Assembly (NCBI GenBank): GCA_036023115.1
Contig: JAYKKT010000074.1
Coordinates: forward strand, 11,809,501 to 11,873,500
Direction of reading: 5' to 3'
Length of the DNA: 64,000 bases
DNA from: Brasenia schreberi
Lineage: Eukaryota; Streptophyta; Magnoliopsida; Nymphaeales; Cabombaceae
This document shows, piece by piece, positions 1 to 11,166 of this stretch (within the stretch, counting starts at the first letter, position 1; the number at the start of each line of letters is the position of its first letter). A program made the position numbers and the translations under genes. The notes beneath the pieces are model-generated. The model ran no database searches. It was not told the DNA's origin and saw only the letters and a list, made by a program, of their open reading frames with translations.

Positions 1-1248
1 TGTATGTCTTTTCCTTCTATAAAATGTCTCATCATATGCAACATCTGACCATGAGCATACATAAATGTCACTAGCTTCTTTGCCCTCCTGAAGATGCCTT
101 TTAGTCTTTTTGTCTCTCCAATATCTTCAAGCATCAAATCTATACAGTGTGCAGCACATGGTGTCCAAAACAAATGATTAAATTTAGCCATCAACATTCT
201 ACCAGCTGCAACATAATTTGTTGCATTATCTGTAACCACCTGCACAACATTCTTCTCTCCAACCTCTAAGATTACTTCTCTTAACATTGTATACAATTTA
301 TTTGCATCCTTTACTTCATGGGATGCATCAATGGACTTAAGAAAAACTGTACCTTGAAGACTGCACTAAAAAATTTATTAGTATTCTCTGTTTTCTATCG
401 GTCCATCCATCTGACATAATAGAACATCCATAAGTAGCCCAATGCTTTCTAAATCCATTTGTAAACTCTCTTACTCTTCCTACTTCCTTCTCCAAGAATG
501 TTTCCCTTACTTCATGATATGATGGAACATTCATTCCAGGTCCAAACTGCCCTATATCATTTACCATCGCTTTAAAGCTAGGGGATCTCACAACATTAAA
601 AGGGATTCCATTTTGATACATCCACCTGCTAATGGATATGGATACTCGTTCTCTTTCTTCTTTCTTATATCGATTTTCCAATGTAGCTTGTCGTAATATG
701 TATGGCGATGAACGCACAAATGAATCCATGGGTCCCTTCGAAAGCGGTGGTCGTGAGCCAAATAACGATGAAGATGATGAACATTGGGTGCTTGTCACTA
801 TGTTACCTTCCATAGCAGAAAGTTCTCCTTTATATGGAAATGAAATCTTTTCGACCTTCTTCTTAGATGTATAGTGCACATAATCATAAATTGTTTTCTT
901 TATTTCTTCAGTTGCATTCTTGCAAGCTGCCACATTTTTGCTTCTTTCCATTAAATGGTCCTTGTACCTTGTTATTCCACTGGTAGAAATTTGACCACAT
1001 AATGTATAAAATACTGACATATTATTCGTCTTATATTTTGTCAAACCCCAATTCCATCCTGGATCCTTCAAACCTGGGGGTCTATAGTTGTATGCTGGAT
1101 TAGAAAACCTAATACCAGTTGTTCTACTAGTGCCTGTGCCACAACTACTACTGCCACAGCCACTTTGAGAACAAGCAGTTGTACTTGTTGATGATTCCAT
1201 ACTCACTACAAAAAAAATAAGAATAACGACTCTGCTTGAGTTTTCCAA
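1..1248 (-). pseudogene. hAT transposase (BED finger, DUF659), frameshifted fragment
   Basis: The protein begins near 1200 (MESSTSTTACSQ) or 1248 and runs leftwards off the window. A BED-type finger region (DPGWNWG, then ITRYKDHL) is followed by the hAT core: a GMNVPSYHEVRE segment, CSIMSDGWTDRK, and, in another frame at 1-365, [33 protein letters not shown] and FMYAHGQMLHMMRHF. The frame changes around 363-375, consistent with a small deletion, and the first frame stops at 337. The first cysteine expected in the finger's CxxC pair appears as tyrosine (YTLC). Both defects suggest a non-functional copy. Family assignment is from well-known plant hAT motifs. Confidence 0.8.
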
Positions 1249-2329
1249 CCTTATACAAGAAATAGAACATTAAATAATTAGCATTCATTGGTATGTGATG
1301 TTAATAGATAACCAAAGCTATCATAAAGCAGTGATTGATAACTTGGCCTGCCAGCACTGACCAACTACGCAGAGTTGAAAACAACAGCAAAATCTCGACA
1401 AACTTTTTATTCAATGTATTAAATGAACTACCTTTGAACAATAAAAACTGAAGAACAGAAGAAGACGAATCGTTGCATGGATCATGAAGCAGTTACTAAT
1501 GAACAAGGTTAGACCAGAACAATGTAACCTCATAATTGAACATCTTTCTGTCAAATCAACCAATCTAAACATCCTAGATTAATGAAATTTGCCTTTTTAA
1601 TCTATCTATTAGAAATCAAGGTCTAGGCAGGATCCACCAACTTACTAATAAAGATCAATACATTACAGTGCACCAGGAATGGGAGCCCATCAAGGTGGTT
1701 TCTCTTTTCGTGCCCCCACAATCAAGACTATTGTGTGACCAGACTACTAAAATATGTGCTATTGAGAAGAAAAGGTAAAAACTATGAGGAACCTTGATAA
1801 AATAACTCTGCTATACATGCAGTCGAACTACACAGATCAAGGATGATATGTTAACAGATAACCTAAAGCTGTTTTAAGGCGATTCACAACTTAGTCTACC
1901 CACCGTTGAATGATTGGGCAAAGTTGGAAAGTATAACAAGATCCTGAGGGCCAGTCTGTTCAATAAGCTACTTTTGGCCGCCCCATTACAGATTCTTATC
2001 AAGGCATATAACTCGATGATGATGCCATGTGAATCGGCTTAAGGTAGTGGTTTAACCAAGCCAAGACTAGCTTGACTACAAGCAAGCTCGATTCAACTTG
2101 ACATGTTAAGAGGGAGGGGCGGGAGATGGTGGCAGGAGATAGAGGGGCGAGAGACATACCTGGAGATGGTGGCGGCGAGAAGCGGGAGCGGCACGGACGA
2201 CAGGATGGAGAGGGAGAGGCGAGAGACGCTCGTTTGATTAGGGTTCCACGAAACCCTTTATATACTTTGGGTCGGGTCGATCTGGATCGACCCGACCCAA
2301 TTGGATCTGACTTGTTGTCCGCTTACAGA

Positions 2330-2470
2330 GCTATAGCGGCCCGCTATAGCGCTGTAAGCGGCGCTAACTCCACCTTGGCGGATCACCCGCTAAGGACGAC
2401 CCGCTATAGCGGTTGCAGATCCGCTAAACCGTTATAGCGTGCTATAGCAACCGCTATAGCGCGCTATTGA
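2330..2470. repeat. CTATAGCG-rich subterminal repeat block of the left hAT
   Basis: Many copies of CTATAGCG, CGCTATAG and CCGCT in both orientations lie in 140 bp, with strong GC content against an AT-rich background. The position at the 5' end of a transposase-bearing element matches hAT subterminal arrays. Function as transposase binding sites is inferred. Confidence 0.6.
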
Positions 2471-2475
2471 TAACT

Positions 2476-3462
2476 AAGATGTGAAGATTCTTCTTCATGT
2501 TGTCTATCCCCAAGACCCAACATCATAAAAAGTATTATTGATCTTACTGCCTAAAGCTCTACCTCTTGTATCGAGAACGTAGAGTAGGTAGGATGGGCAA
2601 GGGTTTCTCCCTTTCAGCAGGTAAGGAGGAAGGTAGTTGACCGGTACAAAGTTTAGTCGGATCTTTTTCCGTGGTTTGTCCTACAGCAATTATCTAACAA
2701 GATACAGCAGGAAAAAACTGAATAGCCTGTAAGCAAAAGAGTATAGTTCTGTGTAGACTATGCAGGAAACCTTTGCAGAGAAACAATAGGTCAACCATCT
2801 CCTTTGCTGTGACATATGACATATTATTCTCTCCCCGAGCCATCAGGATGTTGATAATAGCATGAAAGACTTCTTTATTTTCACAAAAAGAGTTACTAGC
2901 ATGCCCTTGATCCTTGATCATAAGGAAGAAAAGGCAGAAATAAAATGACAGTTCTCTCAATCAGATTTGCATCATTCTCAGCAAGAGGGAAAGCACACAT
3001 CAATTGTCGAAAACAAATCATAAAGAACTGCCATACTGCAACTTAGCACGGACATTGTAAGAGAATTGAAAGTAGTGACCATAACCAAATTAGGCTCATC
3101 TAACATAATTACTGGTCAAATGTGTTTGCAGTCTGCTGGTCTACAAATAACAACCATCTTGAACAATGCCGATCTGCGATATCAAACTTGGTGTCACAAA
3201 GTATCTGAAAGGAGGAGCTCATGTAGATGAAAAGAGATCAACAGAACATGGTAATCTCATTGAATATATAATGGAGCCTGATCCAAATAAAGGAACAAAA
3301 TACTTTAAATGCCAAAAAGAAGCTATCACTAACATCCGTAAAGCTCTATTACTAAATACTGGTTTCAGATAACTCATTAGAGAGAAACCAGTTAATTTGT
3401 TAACTTGGAAACTTCTGAAAGATAACAAAGAAGAAAACCCTTACTTGACAGATCTTATTTCT
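2476..3462. other. No gene recognised; 3' flank of the glyoxalase I locus
   Basis: AT-rich sequence with only short open frames and no coding similarity I recognise. It may contain the 3' untranslated region of the minus-strand glyoxalase gene, whose stop is at 3463-3465. Confidence 0.4.
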
Positions 3463-4399
3463 TCAGGAAGTTTCAGCGGTCAACAGTCCAATTCTCTTTA
3501 GATTAAATATTTCAATCCAGTAACCGTCAGGATCCTTGATGAATGCCAGCCCCTTCATTTTCCCTGCAAACTCTCAAGGATTAGCCAACGATACCCAGGG
3601 TTCATACATGTACAACCAACCAGAAGATGAAAATTTGGCATAATCAACTAAAAGGTCATGAATTCTGCTTGCACAGGTAACAGAAGTTATGATCAAATCC
3701 CAAAAGAATCAAGTAACAACAACAATAACAGAAATCCTGGCCTGAGAACTTGAAATTTCTTGTCATGGCTCGGACAATATTTGACATAATTGTCTAAAGT
3801 GGTTCAAAGGGGAAGTCCTAACATGCAACTCAAAGGAGTGAAATACATACCCAACCTGAAAGGCCAAACTTTGGTCGAGTGTCGAAAATAAATTTTGACA
3901 AAAAAAATACACTTCACCATAACGAATCACTAGATTAATCAACAAAAGTATGGTTACTGTGAGAAGGGCCAAAGATGTAAGCTAATCGTATTGGTTTGAA
4001 GTGTCCCAGATTAAGTTTGCATACTTGTGCTGCATTTGTGAAACAACTTATACTAAAGCAACAAATCGAAGAGTTCAAGCTTTACAATATTTAAGGTACT
4101 CCCACTCACTTTGCTTGCTCACTCACAGGGATGCGTGATGCTGCTCTCAAGTTGTCCTATCAAATTACAGCAAGTCTAGGCAAACTTTTGACAGACAAGG
4201 TGGCATTTCATTTACCTCACCTCGATCAAAATTTGAAATCACCCAAATTATCCAGGTTAGTAACTCAATACAGACTACCAAAATGTCTTAAAGATTTCTA
4301 CTACAAAGCATGTTTTGTTAACATGCAATAAACCACTCTATATTTTCTGTATTTTTTCTTTTTGCAGTTGTCCTTTCTTTTTTTCCATTTCTCATTTAT

Positions 4400-4930
4400 T
4401 TATTAGAGGGACTAGCCGTTGGACTCTCAATCGCTAGCTCATCTAGCTGTTGGAAATGTCCATCGGTTAGTTAAATTACCTCTTCGTTAAGTACCTCCCC
4501 TACTCTCTATCTTTCCATGCTGTCATGTACTTTAAGGTCCTCTATAAATAGAGATATCTGCTCTTGTAATGAACGTCTACGCAACATCTTGAAGAGTAAC
4601 ATATGTTGTTTTTCAGTCTTCTAGCTTGTTTATTATGAGATCCATGCTTGTGATCCTTGGGAATCACTTTGAAGCAACTTGCAAGTGCTTTTTGCAAGGT
4701 TCCTCATCATTCTCTTTGCAAAGTTAATTTTTGAAGCCTCAGTTTGCACGTCAAGAAGAAGTTTCTCAAGGGCTTATTGGAAACATTGGTTTCTCTTTAG
4801 AATATCTAATGGAGCTTGTTCCAAGTTTCCAACATCTAAAAGCTGTTCATGGTTCATGGAGCATGTAGAACTTGAGGAGTATGAAGATGTATTATTCTAT
4901 TCCGTATTACTTGTTCCCTTGTTCTGATAA
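4400..4930 (+). other. Possible LTR-like or promoter-like segment in the last glyoxalase intron
   Basis: A TATA-like CTCTATAAATAGAG at about 4539-4552 lies 100 bp after a TGTTGGAAATG motif typical of copia LTR starts, followed by a transcript-leader-like stretch. I found no second copy, primer site or target duplication in the window, so this is only a candidate solo LTR. Confidence 0.25.
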
Positions 4931-6397
4931 CTCTTAGGGGGCACACATATCTTGTATGTAAATCCAAAATCGTAAAATATATGTAACCCAAGGGTATATT
5001 AGTCATTAGCAAAGTCCTAATGTATGTAGGCATGTGCATGTCTACGCAATAGGCGTCCCTATAGCTGCAATCTTCTCTAAACAGAAATTCAGCACAAAGC
5101 CAGGAGCCAAAACTCCTTGAAATTGGTTATCACCATGTCTTGTTAAGCTTCTTTCTCAATCTGAAAGATAAACTGATCTAATCGTGTACTCATAAAGTAG
5201 TTAACATATTCTGGATACTAATAGAGTTCACGTTCAACAAGATATTCCACAAATAGTTAACCAAGGTTTCATACAATACAGCCAAGGAACTTCCAGAAAC
5301 AGTCAGTTTCATTGACTTTGGGAATGAGAGAACACTCGCTATCAGGGAGAGAATTAGTTGCTTTATCATATAAGTACCAGAAGGACCAAAACCAGATGCA
5401 ACCAAGATGTTGGTTAAAATGCAGAATCACGCATTGTCGTCAGTGTCTTAATAAACGCATTTTAAGATATTCAGTTGTTACACCTATAGCACTAGCACAG
5501 TAAGATCCCTAAGCACATTCTATGAAACCCAGAGGACAAGACATTCTACATTAGGCAAGTAGGATATCAGGAGTTATACTCAGGAACTTGTTCCAGTTGT
5601 CATGTATGTTGGGCGGGTTTAATATATTCAGCAAAGTCTATGAAACTCAGTACCAAGTCTCGAGCATAAACCAATGCACAAAGAACAAGCATGGAAATCC
5701 CTATGATAAGTACCAGCAATAAAGCATGAAATTTTGTACAGAAGTGGCAGGAAAACAATGTTGTACACGGAATAGGAGAACACCCTGTACTTGACTTCTG
5801 CAACTAACGCCTCTTATAACCATACTGATGTGTTCAGAATGCCCAGAATCCTAGGAATTCACAATCAGGATATGAGATCATAATCGTTGACACTTGACGC
5901 AGAGATCACATACCAAAACCATGGGGTTCTGTGTTACCATTGTGGTAACCTTTGAATTCAGGATCACTCTCAGTGCCCCAGTTGCTGAAAATTATACAAG
6001 AAATTTGTTCAACTTAGTGAAACTTGCAAATAAATTTTGTGGTGCAATACAGAGATTCATTGCAAACAACAATTAAAAAAATTCAAAGCAACTTCAGAGC
6101 ATTTGGGACATTAAGAGTTGAGTGAAATTTCTAAAACATTTATACCTGGATACTCATGTCAATTACCTACGCCCTTCCTAACACTTGGCAAAATTGACAT
6201 TTCTAAAAACCAGGTTTAAGTTTGCTAGATGCTATAAGTTAACATTGAAAATGTAGCATAAGGATTTCCTTTTCTGGGCATAATCTTTTTCCAATTAAAT
6301 ACTAGAGAAACCATGTGCTTCAATGCCTTCCTATTGAAATGGATCTCCCTCCCTCAGTAGTTTGTTGTTCAAAGCTCATACATGTAAATGAGCACCA

Positions 6398-6685
6398 TGT
6401 CGAAGAATATGCTTTTAGTGTCAGTTTTAGTAATTTTGATGTTTTAGGTATTATTGTAATTGCCTGTAGTACTAAGCGCATTTTGGTCATTTTATGCTTA
6501 ACAACCCATTATATAAAGGCTAGACTTCTTGTATTAGAGTTAAGAGAGTAAGATTAAGAAAGAGAGAGAGGGGGCGACCTCCATTGGAGGGTCTGCCCCC
6601 TCATTCGATCTTCACATTTTCTCTTCGTCGTTCTTCTTTTTCGTGTGATATTCGATCTTCCGTTACGCTTTCATGTTTTCTAATA
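6398..6685 (+). repeat. 5' LTR of the thiolase-carrying element
   Basis: Starts TGTCGAAGAATATGC and ends TTTTCTAATA directly before the tRNA-Met primer site. A TATA box, TATATAAAG, lies at 6510-6518. A purine run (AAGAAAGAGAGAG) and a block repeating GAGGGTCTGCCCCC follow it. It ends TA rather than the usual CA. Confidence 0.88.
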
Positions 6686-6698
6686 TGGTATCAGAGCC
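6686..6698 (+). other. Primer binding site, initiator tRNA-Met type
   Basis: TGGTATCAGAGCC sits immediately after the 5' LTR. It is complementary to the 3' end of plant initiator methionine tRNA and fixes the element's orientation as plus. Confidence 0.9.
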
Positions 6699-6843
6699 AA
6701 TGTGCTACAACATTTATTTCATCCAATTTTATGACAAATTTCCTTAACAAAGACAACGGAGAGAGAGACGTCTCAAGTCATATGAAAAAGGCCCCCTCAC
6801 ATCAGTGAACGCTCCATAATTACATCATGCCAAATCAAAAAGC

Positions 6844-8058
6844 TTACACCTGCTCGATGACGAGCGCAAAAGCTCCACCACTACCATTGCAAACTGTTGC
6901 AACTCCAAACTTTCCTTCCTTCTGCCTTATAACTCCCAAGAGAGTGACCAAAATTCTAGCACCACTGCAATCGAGTGGATGCCCCAGAGCAACAACTCCT
7001 CCATGTACATTGACCTTCTCCAGGTTAAGCCCAAGCAGCTTCTGATTGGCCAGTGAGACAACAGAAAAGGCTTCATTTATTTCATAATAATCAACAGAGG
7101 AAGCCTCCAAGCCAACATTTGAAAGGGCTTTAGGTATTGCAAGAGATGGTGCAGTTGTAAATAGTTCTGGTGCCTGAGTTGCATCCGCATAACCCTTAAT
7201 CTTTGCAAGTCCTGTAAGTCCCAACTTCAATGCCTTCTCTCCACTCACCAAGATGAGTGCAGCAGCCCCATCACTCATTGTGGAGGCATTTCCAGTTGTA
7301 ACGGACCCTCCGTCCTTGAAAATTGAATGAAGTTTCCTTAGTTTTACAGGATCAAACTTATCCGGACCATCATCTTTATCAACAAGTATGGATGGTTTTC
7401 CCCATCCACCAGATATTTTAATAAGCACTATTTCCCATGTAAATATATCAGCATTACCTGCAACAATCCCTCTTTTAAAGCTCTAAATGGCGAAAGAATC
7501 ATGCTCCTCTCTACTAATTGAATGTTGGTCTGCACAAAGTTCTGCACACACTCCCATGGCATTGTCATTATAAATGTCCCATAATCCATCCTTGAGCATA
7601 CCATCAACAAGAGTTCCATGTGAAAAACGGATTCTCTTCCTTGAATCCGGAAGATAGTGACGGGTGTTTGACATGCTTTCCATGCCACCAGCCACAACAA
7701 CATCATTGATACCTAATTGAATGCTCTGTGCTGTAAGCATCGTTGCCTTTAAGCCTGAGGCACAAACTTTGTTAATGGTTGTGCAAACAATAGAGTGGGG
7801 TATCCCTGCACCTAATGTTGCTTGCCTGGCAGGAGCTTCACCTAGGTTGGCACTCAAAACATTGCCAAAGAATACCTCCTGCACTTCTGACGGCTCAATA
7901 CCTGCCCCTTTTAGTGCACCTTCAATGGCAATAGATCCAAGTTTGGTAGCAGGGAGGGATGACAAAGAACCCATGAGACCGCCCATAGGTGTTCGAGCAG
8001 CAGCAATAATGCATACATCTCTAGGTTTTACTCCCTCTGATGCGGTAGCTGGAGCCAT
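6844..8058 (-). pseudogene. AACT: Intronless acetoacetyl-CoA thiolase copy (retroelement cargo)
   Basis: Acetoacetyl-CoA thiolase condenses two acetyl-CoA at the entry to the cytosolic mevalonate pathway. One continuous frame of 405 codons, start MAPATASEGVKPRDV, covers the full family length of about 403 residues without any intron, whereas plant AACT genes are multi-exonic. Visible motifs: nucleophile Cys in NKVCASGLKA, GGMESMSN, NEAFSV, LGHPLDCSGAR with the catalytic His, and the second Cys in VCNGSGGA. One in-frame TAG (7483-7485) interrupts it after HDSFAI, where Gln is expected; the frame resumes unchanged as SFKRGIVAGN. The Gly after GHPL is Asp. It is antisense to the surrounding LTR element and lies within its LTRs. 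The rest is remarkably conserved for an old copy. I call it a captured processed pseudogene. Confidence 0.88.
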
Positions 8059-8230
8059 GAGCTAATGGCAATAAGTACTTTGAATCGTAAGTTTTGGGAG
8101 ATGCCTAACGGTAGATCAAGGAGCTCGGCAAAAGGAGAATTAAGAGTAGACAATGACTTTCTGGTAATAGAATGACAAAATTTAAATCCCTCTCTTTCTC
8201 GCTTTCGCTCCCTTCATTACTTGCGGGTAG
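8059..8230 (-). other. Probable 5' leader of the captured thiolase cDNA
   Basis: On the minus strand this stretch reads as a CT/GA-rich leader running to the thiolase ATG at 8058, without stop-rich coding or repeat structure. It fits captured mRNA leader sequence; this is inference from position. Confidence 0.4.
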
Positions 8231-8289
8231 GTGGGAAGGTTATTGATTTTTTTTTTCTGAAAGAAAATGACCCGCCAGGAAGACTGAAT

Positions 8290-8760
8290 AGAAGAATGTT
8301 GCAGCCATAAAAGCTACTAAAAATGATCAGCAAAGAAGGTTGAGTTGAAGATGTTGCAACCAAAGAAGTTGTTAAAAATGTTGCAGTCAAGAAACTGCTA
8401 AAAATGGCCAGCCATAAAGGTTGAGTTGAAGAAGTTGCAACCAAAGAAGTTGTTAAAAATGTTGCAGTCAAGAAACTGCTAAAAATGGCCAGCCATAAAG
8501 GTTGAGTTGAAGAAGTTGCAACCAAAGAAGCTACTAAAAAATATTGCAACCAAAAAAGTTGCTAAAGATGACCAACTAGGAAGGCTAAGTTGAAAATATT
8601 GCATCCAAAGAAGCTGTTGAAAATGACCAACCATGAAGGTTGAGTTGAAGTTGTTGCAGCCAAAGAAGCTCAAGGCTGAGTTGAAGTTGTTGCAGCCAAT
8701 AAGCTGCTGAAGATTGGTGCAGCTGTGAAGCTACTGAAGAACATCTGTGATGGCTAATGA
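8290..8760 (+). repeat. 81-bp tandem repeat array inside the LTR element
   Basis: Near-identical units start at 8353, 8434 and 8515 (GTTGCAACCAAAGAAG), giving a period of exactly 81 bp. Degenerate units with the words GTTGCAACCAAAGAAG and AAGCTGCTGAAAAT extend to both sides. The period is a multiple of three, and plus-strand translation gives lysine-rich VATKEVVKNVAVKKLLK stretches broken by stops. Confidence 0.8.
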
Positions 8761-8897
8761 AAAATGTTGCAATCAGGAAGGTTGCTGAAAAGCGCGGACA
8801 ACCAAGAGGGCTAAAAAATATGAAAAAAAAATGAAGAAAAAATCAGTTTTTTGGCAGGTTTGGAGTTTGAACTATCTCACTCCCAACTTCAAGAAGG

Positions 8898-9171
8898 TGT
8901 TGAAGAATATGCTTTTAATATCAGTTTTAGTAATTTTGATGTTTTATGTATTATTGTAATTGCCCGTAGTACTAAGAGCATTTTGGTCAATTTATGCTTA
9001 ACAACCCTTTTTGTATTAGGGTTAAGAGAGTAATATTAAGAAAGAGAGAGAGAGAGGGGACAGCCTCCATTGGAGGGTCTGCCCCCTCCTTCGATCTCCA
9101 TATTTTCTCTTCGTCATTCTTCTTTTGCGTGTGATATTCGATCTTCCGTTGCTCTTTCACATTTTCCAACA
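8898..9171 (+). repeat. 3' LTR of the thiolase-carrying element
   Basis: Starts TGTTGAAGAATATGC and ends TTTTCCAACA, followed by the CACCA target copy. It matches the 5' LTR along its length but has lost a short stretch that includes the TATA box (compare 6506-6530). Confidence 0.88.
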
Positions 9172-9623
9172 CACCATACTAGTTCCCCGACATGATAGTG
9201 AATATTTTGTAGAAGGGAAAAGTAGTTAATAATTCATTTACTGGAAAAAGTTATACTAAAGTCTATGAACAAAGCTTTGCGTAGAAAGGTAATAAAAAAT
9301 GTCCTTCACCATACAAACATATCTAGAAAAAAACTAACGTGAAGGAAACCTCCTACGCAATCCATCACTCTTCAGCTATATATACCTATTTTAGTTTTCA
9401 AGTTTAAGGTGCGCAAGAATCCAACTTTTGTCCGACACTCATACACATCTTAGGCGAAGTAACATGAAAAGAATTCCACAGCATGCTAAATCCAGCACAT
9501 ACAATACTTGATCTACAAGAGAGAAAAGCTATGCGGTAATCACTGTGTAAGCTCAACAGTGGCCTTCCGGCTGAATGTCCAGACTGTCCTCTGTGTTGGA
9601 TCGGTTGGATCTTGTGCCGTATC

Positions 9624-11166
9624 CTGCAAATGAAAACATAACAAATTTTTACATGAAGATTCGTCTGAGGCAGAAGGTCACCTGCTGCAATAACATAACA
9701 CTGTACAGCATTAGGTTTGTGGAAGTCATAACATTTACCTGATACCCCATAAAGTATAAACTGAATTTCATTTATGGAAAGTCCAACCGCTTAAGTAACC
9801 TGTTATAATAGATATGACAACTGAGGATTCAACTGCCATAAGAGGAAATAAATTTTAAGGAGATGTTTGCATGAATATAGACCCCAAATGTGCAAACATG
9901 CCACATACAAGTGAATAAACCATAACAGCTCCAGGACATAACTTGGCGCGACTGCAAATACAGAGAATGTATTCCAAGGATTTAAATGATACTTGGAATA
10001 AACCATAAACAGCAGGGTGCATGTGTCTGTGCTAGGCTCCGGCCTCCCTTTGTACCAACAGAGAAAAGGAATTAAATGATACTTCAACTTAAACAAGACA
10101 GTTCCATATTAAACCTGCACGAAATATACTGGAGAAGGTTGCACAGAATGGAGACAGATTGCAATTGGAGCAAAATGAACATGATGGATCATGTTCACAT
10201 AAAAGAAAAAATCCTGCTTTAAGTGATATACCAATGATTCATCAAACTTGTGGGTGCCCGTGCATCTGCCTGATTAAACTGTACAAAAGAAGCTTCAAGA
10301 AACATATCTTTCATTCGAGAAAAGAAATTGACCGACCAAGAGGCAATCGGTCAAACAAAATAGCAAGAGCACAAGATGAACGAAATATTATAGACGTATC
10401 AATAGAGAGATCCAAGTGTCCCCATTTGAAGTACAAAAGCTCGTGTCTATCTTGCAATGGACTGTTATGAGTTAAGCCTGTTTGAAATTGTATGAGCTTT
10501 TTGACTTCTCCAACCAACAAATGCGGGATGCAGTACTACCAAGAGTTTGCTTACATTCCGAATAGTCCAAGTATCTAAACGATGGAAATAGGTAAGATGA
10601 CATTCAAAAGACGAGTAATTTCATCTCGTCTCATTCTCGCATACAAAAACCAAACCAAGCCTTCTTCCAGAATAATTAGTTTCAGTTAGACGACAGTCTT
10701 CTCACTCTCAAATGGCGAACAGATTTTCCAATACAGACATTTACCATAAAGCTAGAACACGACCCAAGATGAAGGAGCTTCCGCGTGTTTGCATAAATTA
10801 TCAAGAATGTACTTAAGATTTAGACAATCGGTGTATAAATTATCGACGATTATCTTCCGTCTTATCATTCGTTTCATTTCTTCAAAATTTTGAAGTTTCG
10901 GCATCAATGCACCATTCCGTGCTACTCTCTTACCTGCATAAGAATCTTAATTCCCAACAAAATAAAATGGGATATCTACATAGAGAACTTAAACGAGAGG
11001 ATTAAAACCATCATCCCAATTTGAATCGAAATACGAGAACTTGACACGGAAGGTAATTCGAATTCTCTGCTCCTCAAACTCACTCCAATGCAAACGAGAC
11101 CTCTACACGAAGAATCCCGCCATTTACTTCTAAATTAACGTGAGAGAGAGGGAGAGAGAATCTCAC
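9624..11166. other. Introns 2 and 3 of the glyoxalase locus
   Basis: Apart from exon 3 (9739-9799), this AT-rich stretch shows no gene, RNA or element I can recognise. Open frames here are short and incidental. Confidence 0.5.

Larger units (their letters stand above)
1..2475 (-). mobile_element. hAT-superfamily transposon, left part outside window
   Basis: The minus strand encodes a BED-finger/DUF659-type hAT transposase (1-1248), preceded by about 1.2 kb of 5' sequence. That ends in a GC-rich block (2330-2470) packed with CTATAGCG/CGCTATAG words, like the subterminal repeats that hAT transposases bind. The likely outer end is near 2475, where the minus strand reads TAGTTATCAATAGCG, loosely like the CAGTGTTGTC end of the complete hAT at 40622-43977. 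The other end and the target duplication lie left of the window, so the boundary at 2475 is an estimate. Confidence 0.7.
6398..9171 (+). mobile_element. Non-autonomous LTR retrotransposon carrying a thiolase cDNA
   Basis: Two direct LTRs (6398-6685 and 8898-9171) flank the element, and CACCA is duplicated immediately outside (6393-6397 and 9172-9176). TGGTATCAGAGCC, the initiator tRNA-Met primer site typical of Ty1-copia elements, follows the 5' LTR at 6686-6698. A short purine run AAGAAGG (8891-8897) abuts the 3' LTR. No gag, protease, integrase or reverse transcriptase frame is present. The interior instead holds a complete intronless acetoacetyl-CoA thiolase frame on the minus strand, its apparent 5' leader, and an 81-bp tandem array. 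LTRs differ at roughly one position in ten plus an indel, so the insertion is old. It sits in intron 4 of the glyoxalase gene. Confidence 0.88.

Noticed and set aside
2126..2437. Open frame of 103 codons in GC-rich sequence
   Set aside because: It lies across the hAT subterminal repeat block; low-complexity Arg/Gly/Asp composition and no family resemblance.
4131..4331. Possible plus-strand exon with CACAG acceptor and CAGGTTAG donor
   Set aside because: Protein is unrecognised, lies inside a glyoxalase intron and has no partner exons.
5410..5500. Minus-strand AIGVTTEY as the missing glyoxalase exon (HIGVTVDD)
   Set aside because: Only a few residues agree, the continuation does not match, and splice borders do not fit.
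8217..8673. Minus-strand repetitive open frames (FLTATFLTTSLVATSSTQ) as a membrane protein
   Set aside because: They are a by-product of the 81-bp tandem array.
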